Assembly: GCA_910589265.1 (NCBI GenBank)
Contig: CAJUTQ010000077.1
Span: 1-64,000 of the forward strand
DNA from: an uncultured Lachnospiraceae bacterium
Lineage (GTDB): Bacteria; Bacillota; Clostridia; Lachnospirales; Lachnospiraceae
Direction of reading: 5' to 3'
Length of the DNA stretch: 64,000 nucleotides
The notes beneath the pieces were generated by a model, which searched no databases, was not told where the DNA came from, and worked only from the letters and a program-made list of their open reading frames with translations. Both the position numbers and the translations under genes were made by a program. This document shows positions 1-8,956 of this stretch, piece by piece (positions within the stretch are counted from its first letter, which is position 1; each line of letters starts with the position of its first letter).

Positions 1-114
<114 letters not shown>

Positions 115-255
115 TGTTTCTTTCTTCCTCTGTCTCTCTTCGCTGTCTGCTTCCTTCTTCTTCTTTCTTTCTCTCTTGTTTCGGGTTCGCATTACTGTTC
201 AGTTGTCATGGTCCTTCTTTTCCTGCCCGTCCTTCTCTCGCAACGGGCAAGACTT

Positions 256-285
256 ATTATAGCACCCTCCTCCCTCTTTTGTCAA
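256..285 (-). promoter_or_regulatory. rRNA operon promoter
   Basis: Minus strand: -35 TTGACA at 285-280 and -10 TATAAT at 261-256, with an 18-base spacer and a TGC extension just before the -10 (extended -10). It points at the 16S gene and would give a leader of about 135 bases. Confidence 0.85.
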
Positions 286-777
286 CGCCTTTTTTCATTT
301 TTTTTCTAGTTTTTTTTTAATGCTTTTTTTATGCTATATAGCAAGAAGAACTTTTACCTTTCCCATCTAGTTTTTATCTAAATGAGTCTCTATATTTCTC
401 ACGAAAATTTAGTCTGTTGAAAAATGTTGGTTCCTAAGATTACTAAAAAAATATTCCAAAAGGAGTAATCTATTCTGAATAACTGCCAGAATGGCAACTA
501 TTCTCTTTTTTGCGCATAATACTCTTCTAATATTTAAGAAAGTTTTTATTGCATCCAAAAACTTCAAGAGAATATTTGACTACACGAAGAAAGTGGGCAA
601 GCTCGCATCAGCTCTCTATCCCCTCACTCATGAGGGACTTGAATACTTTGCTGCTCCCGGTGCGGTCGCCTTAGGGACACAATACCTTTTACACGAGTGT
701 GCATAATATTTTTCTGTCGTCTATCATAGGAAAATTGACACTTCATCACTCCACAGTAACAAGGTAGTTCCTATAAT
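286..777. other. Intergenic stretch without a convincing gene
   Basis: AT-rich spacer between the rRNA promoter and the terminator of the lipoprotein gene. A 71-codon plus-strand frame (491-706) is open but lacks a properly spaced ribosome site and is not accepted as a gene. I see no second rRNA promoter. Confidence 0.5.
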
Positions 778-804
778 AAAAAAACACTGCAATTATTGCA
801 GTGT
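778..804 (-). terminator. Rho-independent terminator of the lipoprotein gene
   Basis: Minus strand reads CACTGCAA-TAA-TTGCAGTG followed by seven T. The loop TAA is the stop codon of the lipoprotein gene, so the terminator overlaps the coding end. Confidence 0.9.
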
Positions 805-1575
805 CATTGTTGCTGTGTTCATTCCACTTTTTATAACAAGTTCTATTTGTTGTATATTGTCAAAAAATTCTTGTGTATCTTCCACTACAAGGACAGCCTC
901 TACTTTTCCACCTGCTGGCACTATTGTCTGCAGTGATTTTAAATCATTCAATAAGATCGTCGTTAGAGCATTTTTTGTATTACTTCCATTAAAAGTAAAA
1001 CGGAACCTTGCATCTGATGAAAGAACGTCACAAGTCTGATCAGCCTCTGAATTATTTAAAATAGAAAATGTAAAAATCCCTAATGTTTTTCCTTGGGAAG
1101 CTCCCATAGAAAAGAAACTGCTCATATCTGTTGTAGGATCAATCCCTGAAACTCCCGGATTTTCTGTTCCTTCTTCTGGGAGAGCTCCTTCTGTTCCTTG
1201 ACCAACTGTTGGGGGATACGATTCATAAGTTGAAAATCCTTCATATTGTAATGTCATGCCATTTAAATTTAAAATTTCATCTACCGAAAGGCTCGTTTCC
1301 CCTTGAGACTGACTATTTGCTTCCTCTGCGGCCTTCTGCTGTTCATAAAGAGCTTCTGCTGCCGCAATGTCTTCCTCTAAGTAATATTTTCCTGGCGGTA
1401 AATTTACTAATGTATTTTCATAATTTCTATCATACTTCAAAAGTAGATTGGCTGTTGTCTGGGCAACCTGTTCTGTTTCCTCATTTGTCAGCTGCATCAT
1501 ATCACTATAATTACATCCTGTTAACATTAATGCTCCTATGATAGAACAAATTACAACACTCTTTTTACATTTCAT
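793..1575 (-). CDS. Predicted lipoprotein, unknown function
   Basis: 260 aa. The start is the ATG at 1575, chosen because AGGAG lies 8 bases upstream and the protein then begins with a lipoprotein signal: KCKK, a hydrophobic run, then the lipobox LTGC (Cys about residue 21). The open frame extends upstream to 1785, but that part has no signal character. The mature part has a Gly/Pro/Glu-rich linker and a C-terminal region of beta-sandwich character. It lies downstream of the kinase/regulator pair and may be their target or sensor partner; that is inference. I do not recognise a named family. Confidence 0.75.
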   Translation of the reverse strand: MKCKKSVVICSIIGALMLTGCNYSDMMQLTNEETEQVAQTTANLLLKYDRNYENTLVNLPPGKYYLEEDIAAAEALYEQQKAAEEANSQSQGETSLSVDEILNLNGMTLQYEGFSTYESYPPTVGQGTEGALPEEGTENPGVSGIDPTTDMSSFFSMGASQGKTLGIFTFSILNNSEADQTCDVLSSDARFRFTFNGSNTKNALTTILLNDLKSLQTIVPAGGKVEAVLVVEDTQEFFDNIQQIELVIKSGMNTATMTLQ

Positions 1576-1753
1576 TTCTTTTTCTCCTAAACCCCTATAA
1601 TATTCTTTTCTTTCACCTATATAGATATTTCTGCTCCTTTGTATACAAATAAGGATCTTGAAATCAGAGATTCCATCTTCCTTTCCATACTGTCCTAAAA
1701 GTACAGTGAAAATTTCAATGGAAAACTTAGAAAGTCTCATTACACTTTCTATT

Positions 1754-3232
1754 TTACAATTTATGCAATCTACAGTCAAGCTCAAACCAAAATTCTACAC
1801 CATTTTCGTAATTTTTTACTCCATATTTCTCATTAAAAGACTCCATAATTGCTTTTACAATAGAAAGTCCTACTCCACTTCCTCCGTACTCTCTTGTTCT
1901 AGCTTTGTCAACTTTATAAAACTTTGTCCAAATATGCTCAATGGCTCCTTCTGGAATAGGCTCTCCTGTATTAAATACAGAAACTCGAACCTTTTGATCT
2001 TCCTGCCTTACTTTCACTTCAATAACCATTTCATTGGCAACATGATGAAAAGCATTGCTTAAATAATTCATGAATACTTCTTCTGTCTTAAACTCGTCAG
2101 CCCAGACAAAATATGGTTTTTCTTCCCGAAAAATAATTTGGGCTTCTTTTTGTTTTGCCAATATATCTACTGACTGAATATAATTTTTTATCATATCAGT
2201 AATATTGAATCTTTCCATTGTCACAACTTCATTGCCAAATTCCAATTGGTTTAATGTGAGAAGGTTTTTTACCATCTGGTTCATTTTATCCGCTTCGTCC
2301 ATAATAACATCACAGTAAAAATTTCTACTCTCCTCATCATCATTGATTCCTTCTTTTAAGCCTTCTGCATATCCTTGAATAAGGGCAATGGGCGTCTTAA
2401 GCTCATGGGACACATTGGATAAAAATTCCTTTCGCATTTCATCCATTTGTTCCTTCTTTTCAATATCACTTTTTAATTCATTGTTTGCCGTTTTTAATTC
2501 ACTAATAGTTTCCTCCAAAGTGGAGGAAACTCTATTCATATAATTTCCTAGCAATCCAATTTCATTTTTATCATCGCTCTCATATTTTGCCTCAAAATCC
2601 AAGCTAGCCATCCTCTCTGCCAAAGAAGCTAATTCCAAAACAGGTTCTGTTACTTTTTTAGCTACCAGCCAGGCTACAATCCCACTTAAAACAATGGCAA
2701 TGGAACCTACATAAGCCAAAAACCTATTGGCCAATTCCACGCTTTCTCGAATGCTTTCCAAGGCAGTTCTCATAATAAAAAAATTTCCATTTTCCAACGT
2801 GCCCAGCATTTCAATATAGTCTGCATTTATTCTCTTATCCCTTGTTATTTGAATCATATACTTTTCTGATTCATAAACAACCTTTGAGCGTTCGTTATCC
2901 TGATTAAAACTATAATCTAAAATTCTTCTCGCCAACAAGCCTACATCATTTACTGACGCCATAACCGTTTCTGTACTAGAGTCAATGATCAAAACACTTA
3001 GATTATTCATCGTCCAAATTCTTTCAAATTCCAAGGCAAATTCTTTAGAATGAATACTCCCGCTTTCTGCCGCTTCATTGATTCGATGATAAGAATTTTG
3101 CAGAACAGTCTGCTTATTATAAATATAATAATTTTCTAACAATGTACTGTTAATAAACCAGCATATAATAATAGTGCCTGCTATTAATGCCATGAAAATA
3201 CAGGTAAATTGCCTTTTAATTGAGTGTTTCAT
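1754..3232 (-). CDS. Membrane sensor histidine kinase of a two-component system
   Basis: About 492 aa. An N-terminal membrane helix (about residues 8-28), an extracytoplasmic sensor domain of about 140 residues and a second membrane helix (about 175-195) are followed by a HAMP segment. The HisKA box is VSHELKTPIALIQGY with the phospho-accepting His. The C-terminal HATPase domain has N, G1 (GSGVGLSIV) and G2 elements. It sits 70 bases downstream of its response regulator. Start uncertain: ATG at 3232 or GTG at 3244, the latter with GGGAG closer. The signal sensed is unknown. Confidence 0.9.
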   Translation of the reverse strand: MKHSIKRQFTCIFMALIAGTIIICWFINSTLLENYYIYNKQTVLQNSYHRINEAAESGSIHSKEFALEFERIWTMNNLSVLIIDSSTETVMASVNDVGLLARRILDYSFNQDNERSKVVYESEKYMIQITRDKRINADYIEMLGTLENGNFFIMRTALESIRESVELANRFLAYVGSIAIVLSGIVAWLVAKKVTEPVLELASLAERMASLDFEAKYESDDKNEIGLLGNYMNRVSSTLEETISELKTANNELKSDIEKKEQMDEMRKEFLSNVSHELKTPIALIQGYAEGLKEGINDDEESRNFYCDVIMDEADKMNQMVKNLLTLNQLEFGNEVVTMERFNITDMIKNYIQSVDILAKQKEAQIIFREEKPYFVWADEFKTEEVFMNYLSNAFHHVANEMVIEVKVRQEDQKVRVSVFNTGEPIPEGAIEHIWTKFYKVDKARTREYGGSGVGLSIVKAIMESFNEKYGVKNYENGVEFWFELDCRLHKL

Positions 3233-3302
3233 TTTTATACCCACGCCTCTCCCATGAACCATCTAAATAAAAGAAGGCCTACACTTGAAGTTTCGTATAG
3301 TA

Positions 3303-4007
3303 TTAACCTTTTCTCTCACATTTTTCTTTGGCGTCCACCTCAAATTTATACCCCATTCCCCAAATTGTCTTAATGTAATTTCCTTTCTCTCCCATTTTAC
3401 TTCTTAATTTTTTTACATGGGTATCAATTGTTCTGGCGTCTCCAAAATAATCATAATTCCATACATTATTCAGTATTTTTTCCCTGGACAGAGCAATTCC
3501 TGCATTTTCCATAAAATATGTGAGCAGCTCAAATTCTTTAAAACTTAAATCAACAGATTTTCCTTCAATACTTACCGTATGAGCCGACTTATCAACAATA
3601 ATTCCCTTTATCTCCAATATATCTTCTGTATTATAAGCATTTACTCTTCGTAGAAGAGCCTCCACTCTTGCCACAAGAATTTTGGGACTAAAGGGCTTTG
3701 AAATATATTCGTCCACTCCCAGTTCAAATCCTTGAAGCTCATCTTTTTCATCGCTTTTAGCCGTCAGCATAATAATAGGAACCTTTGAATATTCCCTAAT
3801 TTCTCTGCATACTTGCCAACCATCCACTTTAGGCATCATTATATCCAGCAGTACAAGAGCAATGTCATTTTGTTCAAAAAAAATATCTAAAGCTTGACTC
3901 CCATCCTCAGCCTCAACTACCTCATAATTTCTTTTTACCAAAAAATCTCTTACAAGCTTCCTCATTCTACTTTCATCATCTACTACAAGAATTTTTAACC
4001 GTTCCAT
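3303..4007 (-). CDS. OmpR/PhoB-family response regulator
   Basis: 234 aa. The N-terminal receiver domain has the acidic pair (VVDDE), the phospho-acceptor Asp in LLDIMMP and the conserved Lys in ISKPF. The C-terminal winged-helix domain ends in the typical RTIDTHVKKLRSKMG recognition region and IWGMGYKFE. The start ATG has GAGGG upstream. It forms a pair with the histidine kinase immediately downstream. The target genes cannot be read from the sequence; the lipoprotein gene at 793-1575 follows in the same direction. Confidence 0.95.
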   Translation of the reverse strand: MERLKILVVDDESRMRKLVRDFLVKRNYEVVEAEDGSQALDIFFEQNDIALVLLDIMMPKVDGWQVCREIREYSKVPIIMLTAKSDEKDELQGFELGVDEYISKPFSPKILVARVEALLRRVNAYNTEDILEIKGIIVDKSAHTVSIEGKSVDLSFKEFELLTYFMENAGIALSREKILNNVWNYDYFGDARTIDTHVKKLRSKMGEKGNYIKTIWGMGYKFEVDAKEKCERKG

Positions 4008-4098
4008 ATTTCCCTCATTTCTGAGCGTCTTTGTCTTCTCATCTCATACTTATTTTTATTTTTTTCAGTATAGCCATAAATTATGTTAAAAATGTGAA

Positions 4099-4665
4099 TT
4101 ATTCTTCTCTTTCCTGTGTATTCCTTTTTAATTCTCTTTCTTTTAGTTTCACTGCTGCCTCTCTTTCCTTTAACTCTTGTTCCCACTCCGCATACCGATT
4201 TTCTAAAGCAGACTTATAATTAAGTATATTAGGGTTATCTGCATTTAAGGCAACAACAAACATAGCTATAAGCATACAGACAAACAGTATATTCAAGGCA
4301 ATGGATATTCTAAGCCGCCTTTTTATATTTGGTCCTTTTTTCCCCTCTATTCTTTTACGGCTTTTTTTTGGCGCTTCCAATCCCTGGGGGCTATATACAT
4401 TAAAGAGAGGGATTTTTGGAATTTGTTCTTTGGATATTCCTTTACTTTCCACTAAGAAATTTTGAAGCTTTACTAAGTATTCATGCCCAACTGGCGTTAC
4501 AAACAGTCTATTTTCTAGTATTTTTTTGTATATTTGTAAGACAGACTCTGGTTCTTTATAATTCATTCTCGCTTCCAAGTATGTAATTTTTTTCTCCTCT
4601 TCTCTAGCAATCTCTGCATCCTTCTCTGATCCAAAAGTATATCCCCCTACGCTCCACTGTTCCAT
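4099..4665 (-). CDS. Small single-pass membrane protein with coiled coil, unknown function
   Basis: 188 aa from the ATG at 4665, chosen for the purine-rich GGAGG region upstream; the frame stays open to 4797. The N-terminal ~120 residues are soluble and charged. One membrane helix follows a Lys/Arg-rich stretch (about residues 125-150). The last ~40 residues are a Glu/Lys/Arg coiled coil (QELKEREAAVKLKEREL). It lies between tmRNA and the response regulator. No named family recognised. Confidence 0.7.
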   Translation of the reverse strand: MEQWSVGGYTFGSEKDAEIAREEEKKITYLEARMNYKEPESVLQIYKKILENRLFVTPVGHEYLVKLQNFLVESKGISKEQIPKIPLFNVYSPQGLEAPKKSRKRIEGKKGPNIKRRLRISIALNILFVCMLIAMFVVALNADNPNILNYKSALENRYAEWEQELKEREAAVKLKERELKRNTQEREE

Positions 4666-4764
4666 AGCCGCCTCTCCTCCCTTGCCATGTAAATCTCCTT
4701 GTTTTGAAATCCCTTTCAAAAAATCTTTTATTGTTATAAAGGAATTCCAACATTTCCTGAACAG

Positions 4765-4805
4765 TAAAAATAACATTGAATCCAAGTTGAATTTCAATGT
4801 TATTT
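4765..4805 (-). terminator. tmRNA terminator
   Basis: Inverted repeat AAATAACATTGAA / TTCAATGTTATTT (13 bp, 12-base loop), followed on the minus strand by a short T run. It begins 5 bases after the tmRNA 3' end. Confidence 0.85.
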
Positions 4806-4809
4806 CTCG

Positions 4810-5155
4810 TGGACCTGGCGGGAATCGAACCCGCGTCCGAAAGCCCTTCCATTAAGATTTCTCCCATCACATTCCTTATATTATCATTCCCTCGAAAAAG
4901 CGCCTAAGGACAGGCTCTTTTTTTTAGTAGCTTCATTCTTTCTTTTATTTCCTCAAAGCTTTGAAAATAAAGTGCCTCGCAAAGTCGATGCCGGATACTT
5001 AAGCAGCGAGTGACTTAAGACCGACAGCTGCCATTAGGCAGCGTAAGCTAAATTATCTTCAGCGTTTATTTTTAAAATTCCGACTGTTTTATGCGGAATC
5101 GGACCGCAGATGGCTATCCTAACTTCGAAACCCCCGTCGAAACCAGTACAAGCCC
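4810..5155 (-). ncRNA. ssrA: tmRNA (ssrA)
   Basis: About 346 nt. The 5' end GGGCTTG pairs base for base (with G-U pairs) with the 3' CAGGTCC, and the TTCGACGG and GGTTCGAATCC-type T-arm landmarks are present. CCA is not encoded. The tag frame ends in ...AEDNLAYAA then TAA at about 5042-5044. Placing the resume codon after the CAGTC motif gives an encoded tag GILKINAEDNLAYAA, so the resume codon would be GGA (Gly) rather than the usual Ala. The RNA rescues stalled ribosomes and tags the nascent chain for proteolysis. Confidence 0.95.
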
Positions 5156-5172
5156 TGGTTTTATTCTATTTA

Positions 5173-5201
5173 AGTATAATTTTTTTTTTCTTAAATGTCA
5201 A
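5173..5201 (-). promoter_or_regulatory. tmRNA promoter
   Basis: Minus strand -35 TTGACA (5201-5196), 17-base A-rich spacer, -10 TATACT (5178-5173). It would start transcription roughly 10 bases before the mature tmRNA 5' end. Confidence 0.88.
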
Positions 5202-5289
5202 GTGTGAGAAGAATATCGAAACTGCCAATATGCGCCAGCTAAGATATTCTATTTCTCACTTTGTATTCATTTTACTGCTAGTTATAACA

Positions 5290-7932
5290 TTAAGCTCCTA
5301 GCTGGGCCATCAACACCTTTTTTGCTTCCTCCAAAGCCTTGGAAATTCCTTCTGGGTTTTTCCCTCCTGCTTGGGCTATATTAGGGCGTCCGCCACCACC
5401 GCCGCCTACGAGTCCTGCAATTCCTTTAATCAAATTGCCTGCATGAGCTCCTTTCTTCTGGGCTTCTTCTGTTACCATGACCATTAAATTTACCTTTCCC
5501 TCTTCACTAGAGGCAAGTACAATAACACCTTCCCCTAATTTTTCTTTTATTTGGTCTCCTAAATCCCTCAATCCATTTTTATCTACCTTTGATAAACTTG
5601 CCGCTAATAATTTTACTTCCTTTACTTGTTCTACCTTCGTCATGACATCACCCAAAGCATCTTTAGCAGCCTTACTTTTATAAGATTCATTCTCACTAGA
5701 AAGAGTCTTTAACTCAACCACTAAATGTTCTAATCTCTCCACTAAATGTTCTGGGGAAGCTTTTACTATTTTTGCTGCTTCTTTTAATGTCTCCTCCTGT
5801 TTTTTGTAGTAGCTAAATACTCCTTCTCCTGTCAAGGCCTCAATTCTTCTCACTCCTGCGGCTACTCCACTCTCGGATAAAATTTTAAATGCAATAATAG
5901 ATGCTGTATTTTCTACATGGGTTCCTCCACAAAGCTCTATGGAAAAATCCCCCATTTGTACAACTCTCACAGTCTCTTCATATTTCTCTCCAAATAGAGC
6001 CATTGCCCCTGTCTTTTTTGCATCTTCCATAGACATGATCTTTGTTTCCACTGGAATAGATTCCCTGATTTTCTTATTAACCATCTCCTCTACTTTACTT
6101 AGCTCTTCTTTTGTCACTGGTGAAAAATGGCTAAAGTCGAAACGCAGTCTGTCTTTGCTTACATAAGAACCTGCCTGTTCTACATGGGCTCCTAAAACAT
6201 CTCGCAAAGCCTTTTGTAATAAGTGAGTGGCACTGTGATTTTTACAAGTATCCCTTCGATTACTTTCTTCCACCTGTAAATTGACCCATTCTCCTTTACA
6301 CAGCATCCCCTTTATTACTTTTCCTACATGTCCTATTTTGCCGCCAGGAAGCTTTACTGTTTCTTCCACAACAAAGTCTCCATCTTTTCCTTTGATGAGC
6401 CCTTTGTCTCCATTCTGTCCTCCCATTGTTGCATAAAAAGGTGTCTCATGAGCAATAACCGTTCCTGTCTCTCCTTCACTTAAGGAATCTGTTTCTTCGA
6501 TCTCTGTTGTCATGACTGAGATTCTAGACTTATGAGAAAGTCTGTCATAACCTACAAAAAGAGAGGTAATCGTAGGATCCAGGGATTCATATACTGTTTG
6601 ATCTGCACCCATATAATTCGTTTCCTTTCTGGCGCTTCTCGCTTTTCCCTTTTGCTCTTCCATTGCTGCATGAAATCCCTCTTCCTCTACATCATACCCT
6701 TTTTCTTCTAATATTTCCTTTGTCAAATCAAGGGGGAAGCCATAGGTATCATAGAGTTTAAAGGCGTCTGTACCTGAAAGCTCTCTCCTATTTTCTTTTC
6801 TCATAGTATCTTCCATTTCAGAAAGAATGTTTAGCCCCTGATCAATCGTTTTGTTAAACTTTTTTTCTTCCTGGGTTAAAACATTGAAAATAAACTCTTT
6901 CTTTTCTTCTAATTCTGGATAGCCATCCTTACTTCCTTCTATAACTGTCTCTCCTAATTTTGCAAGAAAGCCTTTTTCTATGCCAAGAAGTCTTCCGTGC
7001 CTTGCTGCCCTTCGAATGATTCTTCTTAGTACATATCCCCGTCCCTCATTGGTAGGCATAATCCCATCTGAGATCATGAAGGTGGCGGAGCGGATATGAT
7101 CGGTAATTAATCGGATAGATACATCTTTTTTATCTTCTTCTTTATATTTTATGTCTGCTATTTGGCAGACTTTATTTCTAAGCTTCTCTATTGTATCCAC
7201 GTCAAAAATAGAATCTACGTCCTGAACAGCTACAGCAAGACGTTCTAATCCCATTCCTGTATCAATATTTTTTTGTTCTAATTCTGTATAATTCCCCTGG
7301 CCGTCATTGTCAAACTGGGTGAATACATTGTTCCAAACTTCAATATACCGATCGCAGTCGCAGCCAACCGTACAGTCCTTCCTTGTACAACCATATTTTT
7401 CTCCCCGGTCAAAATACACTTCCGAACAAGGACCACAGGGGCCTGAACCATGTTCCCAAAAATTGTCTTCCTTGCCAAAACGAAAAATGCGCTCTTTTTC
7501 AATTCCTATTTCTTTCTGCCATATTTCAAAAGCTTCTTCGTCTTTCTCGTAGACAGAAGGATAAAGACGATCCTTATCTAAACCTACGACTTCTGTTAAA
7601 AACTCCCATGTCCATTGGATTGCCTCATGTTTAAAATAGTCTCCAAAAGAAAAATTTCCCAGCATCTCAAAAAAAGTACCATGTCTGGCTGTTTTTCCCA
7701 CATTTTCAATATCTCCAGTGCGGATACATTTCTGACATGTTGCTACCCTTCTTCTTGGAGGTATTTCCTGCCCTGTAAAATAAGGCTTTAAAGGGGCCAT
7801 GCCAGAATTAATCAAAAGCAGACTGTTATCGTTTTTAGGCACTAAAGAAAAACTTTTCATGATTAAATGGCCTTTGCTTTCGAAATAATCTAAAAACATC
7901 TTCCTCAGTTCATTAACGCCATATTTTTTCAC
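5290..7932 (-). CDS. alaS: Alanyl-tRNA synthetase
   Basis: 880 aa, full length for the family (about 870-880). It charges tRNA-Ala with alanine and edits mischarged tRNA. The N-terminal class II catalytic domain begins with the typical ELRKMFLDYF...SKGH segment and FTNSGM-like motif 1 (LINSGMAP). The middle editing domain carries the HSATHLL and CGGTHV zinc-site motifs. The C-terminal Gly-rich DHHA1 region ends GLVGGGGGGRPNIAQAGG. The start is the GTG at 7932, placed 8 bases after GGAGG; an in-frame TTG five codons upstream overlaps that ribosome site. A consensus promoter precedes it. Confidence 0.98.
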   Translation of the reverse strand: MKKYGVNELRKMFLDYFESKGHLIMKSFSLVPKNDNSLLLINSGMAPLKPYFTGQEIPPRRRVATCQKCIRTGDIENVGKTARHGTFFEMLGNFSFGDYFKHEAIQWTWEFLTEVVGLDKDRLYPSVYEKDEEAFEIWQKEIGIEKERIFRFGKEDNFWEHGSGPCGPCSEVYFDRGEKYGCTRKDCTVGCDCDRYIEVWNNVFTQFDNDGQGNYTELEQKNIDTGMGLERLAVAVQDVDSIFDVDTIEKLRNKVCQIADIKYKEEDKKDVSIRLITDHIRSATFMISDGIMPTNEGRGYVLRRIIRRAARHGRLLGIEKGFLAKLGETVIEGSKDGYPELEEKKEFIFNVLTQEEKKFNKTIDQGLNILSEMEDTMRKENRRELSGTDAFKLYDTYGFPLDLTKEILEEKGYDVEEEGFHAAMEEQKGKARSARKETNYMGADQTVYESLDPTITSLFVGYDRLSHKSRISVMTTEIEETDSLSEGETGTVIAHETPFYATMGGQNGDKGLIKGKDGDFVVEETVKLPGGKIGHVGKVIKGMLCKGEWVNLQVEESNRRDTCKNHSATHLLQKALRDVLGAHVEQAGSYVSKDRLRFDFSHFSPVTKEELSKVEEMVNKKIRESIPVETKIMSMEDAKKTGAMALFGEKYEETVRVVQMGDFSIELCGGTHVENTASIIAFKILSESGVAAGVRRIEALTGEGVFSYYKKQEETLKEAAKIVKASPEHLVERLEHLVVELKTLSSENESYKSKAAKDALGDVMTKVEQVKEVKLLAASLSKVDKNGLRDLGDQIKEKLGEGVIVLASSEEGKVNLMVMVTEEAQKKGAHAGNLIKGIAGLVGGGGGGRPNIAQAGGKNPEGISKALEEAKKVLMAQLGA

Positions 7933-8011
7933 TTTTTTTTCCTCCAAATTTTTTCTATCATTTCTCCAGTTTTTTTATCTATGTATGGTTGATCTAATTC
8001 TCATTGATGAA

Positions 8012-8040
8012 ATTATAAGAAGAATCCTAAGACTTGTCAA
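8012..8040 (-). promoter_or_regulatory. alaS promoter
   Basis: Minus strand perfect consensus: TTGACA (8040-8035), 17-base spacer, TATAAT (8017-8012). It abuts the stop codon of the upstream YitT-type gene. I see no T-box in the 80-base leader. Confidence 0.92.
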
Positions 8041-8907
8041 CTAATCATTGGGCCTTTGATAAAAATGTCCATTTACCTGTTCTGTCTTTATAATATTTGT
8101 AAAAGCCTGAGAGTCAATTTCTTTTACTTTGGATAAAACTTTACGGGTTTCATCAGAAGAGACAATGGAATATATAATATTACACTCTTTTTTCTGATAA
8201 CACCCTATCCCTTTGATTAACGTTGCATCGTGATTTGTAATATTTTTAATGGCTTCGTATATTTTATCTGGCTCATTCGTCACAATAAGTAACGTTTTTT
8301 TCTGATAACGCTTATATAGGATTGTTAACACCTGAGTGGAGGTAAACTGAAAAATGATGGAATAAAGCGCTTCATTCCATCCAAATAAAGCACCTGCTAT
8401 GAGAAGCACTCCCATATTCCCTAGTAAAATATAATTCCATGCATCAATCCCAAAACGCTCTGATAAAAAAATAGCAATGAAATCCGTACCTCCACTTGTA
8501 GCGCTGGCAAAAAGACATAAGCTAATCGCCAGCGCATTCATAATACCTCCAAAAATGCTAACAAGCAAAGTGTCATGGGTTATGGGATAGGCTGGAAGTA
8601 TATCTGTGAATACACTCGTTAATATAATCATGATACAAGAATAAATGGTAAACTTTTTCCCAATAAATCGAAAGCTAATCCATATAGGTATACTATTTAA
8701 AAGAAGGTTAATGGCAGTAAATGGAATTTCAAAATAAAAAAACTCCTTTCCAATTTGCTGGATTAATAATGTCAATCCGTTAAATCCTCCTGGAATGAGC
8801 CCTCCTGTCTGGACAAAGCTGTTCATATTCATTGCCATAATACAAGCTCCTAGGAAAACAAGCGCTGTCCTTTTTAAATCTTTTACAAGAAATTTCCCAT
8901 TGTTCAT
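8041..8907 (-). CDS. YitT-family membrane protein (DUF161 + DUF2179)
   Basis: 288 aa. Five or six membrane helices fill the first ~200 residues, including the family's Asn/Gly-rich first loop (GGLIPGGFNGL) and the SGGTDFIA segment. A soluble DUF2179 domain of about 80 residues follows (LIVTNEPDKIYEAI...). The family is widespread in Firmicutes and its transport substrate is not established. The start is ATG 8907 with AGGGGG upstream; in-frame GTG codons further upstream lack a ribosome site. Only 49 bases separate it from the reductase gene upstream, so cotranscription is likely. Confidence 0.9.
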   Translation of the reverse strand: MNNGKFLVKDLKRTALVFLGACIMAMNMNSFVQTGGLIPGGFNGLTLLIQQIGKEFFYFEIPFTAINLLLNSIPIWISFRFIGKKFTIYSCIMIILTSVFTDILPAYPITHDTLLVSIFGGIMNALAISLCLFASATSGGTDFIAIFLSERFGIDAWNYILLGNMGVLLIAGALFGWNEALYSIIFQFTSTQVLTILYKRYQKKTLLIVTNEPDKIYEAIKNITNHDATLIKGIGCYQKKECNIIYSIVSSDETRKVLSKVKEIDSQAFTNIIKTEQVNGHFYQRPND

Positions 8908-8956
8908 TCCTGTTTCTATCCCCCTATGCACAAATCCAGTCCCTGTCACACAAATA

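Noticed and set aside
491..706. 71-codon plus-strand frame upstream of the rRNA promoter
   Set aside because: Its AGGAG lies more than 25 bases before the ATG and no promoter is seen. The second half (KLASALYPLTHEGLEYFAAP) looks protein-like, so it deserves a homology search, but I cannot support a gene.
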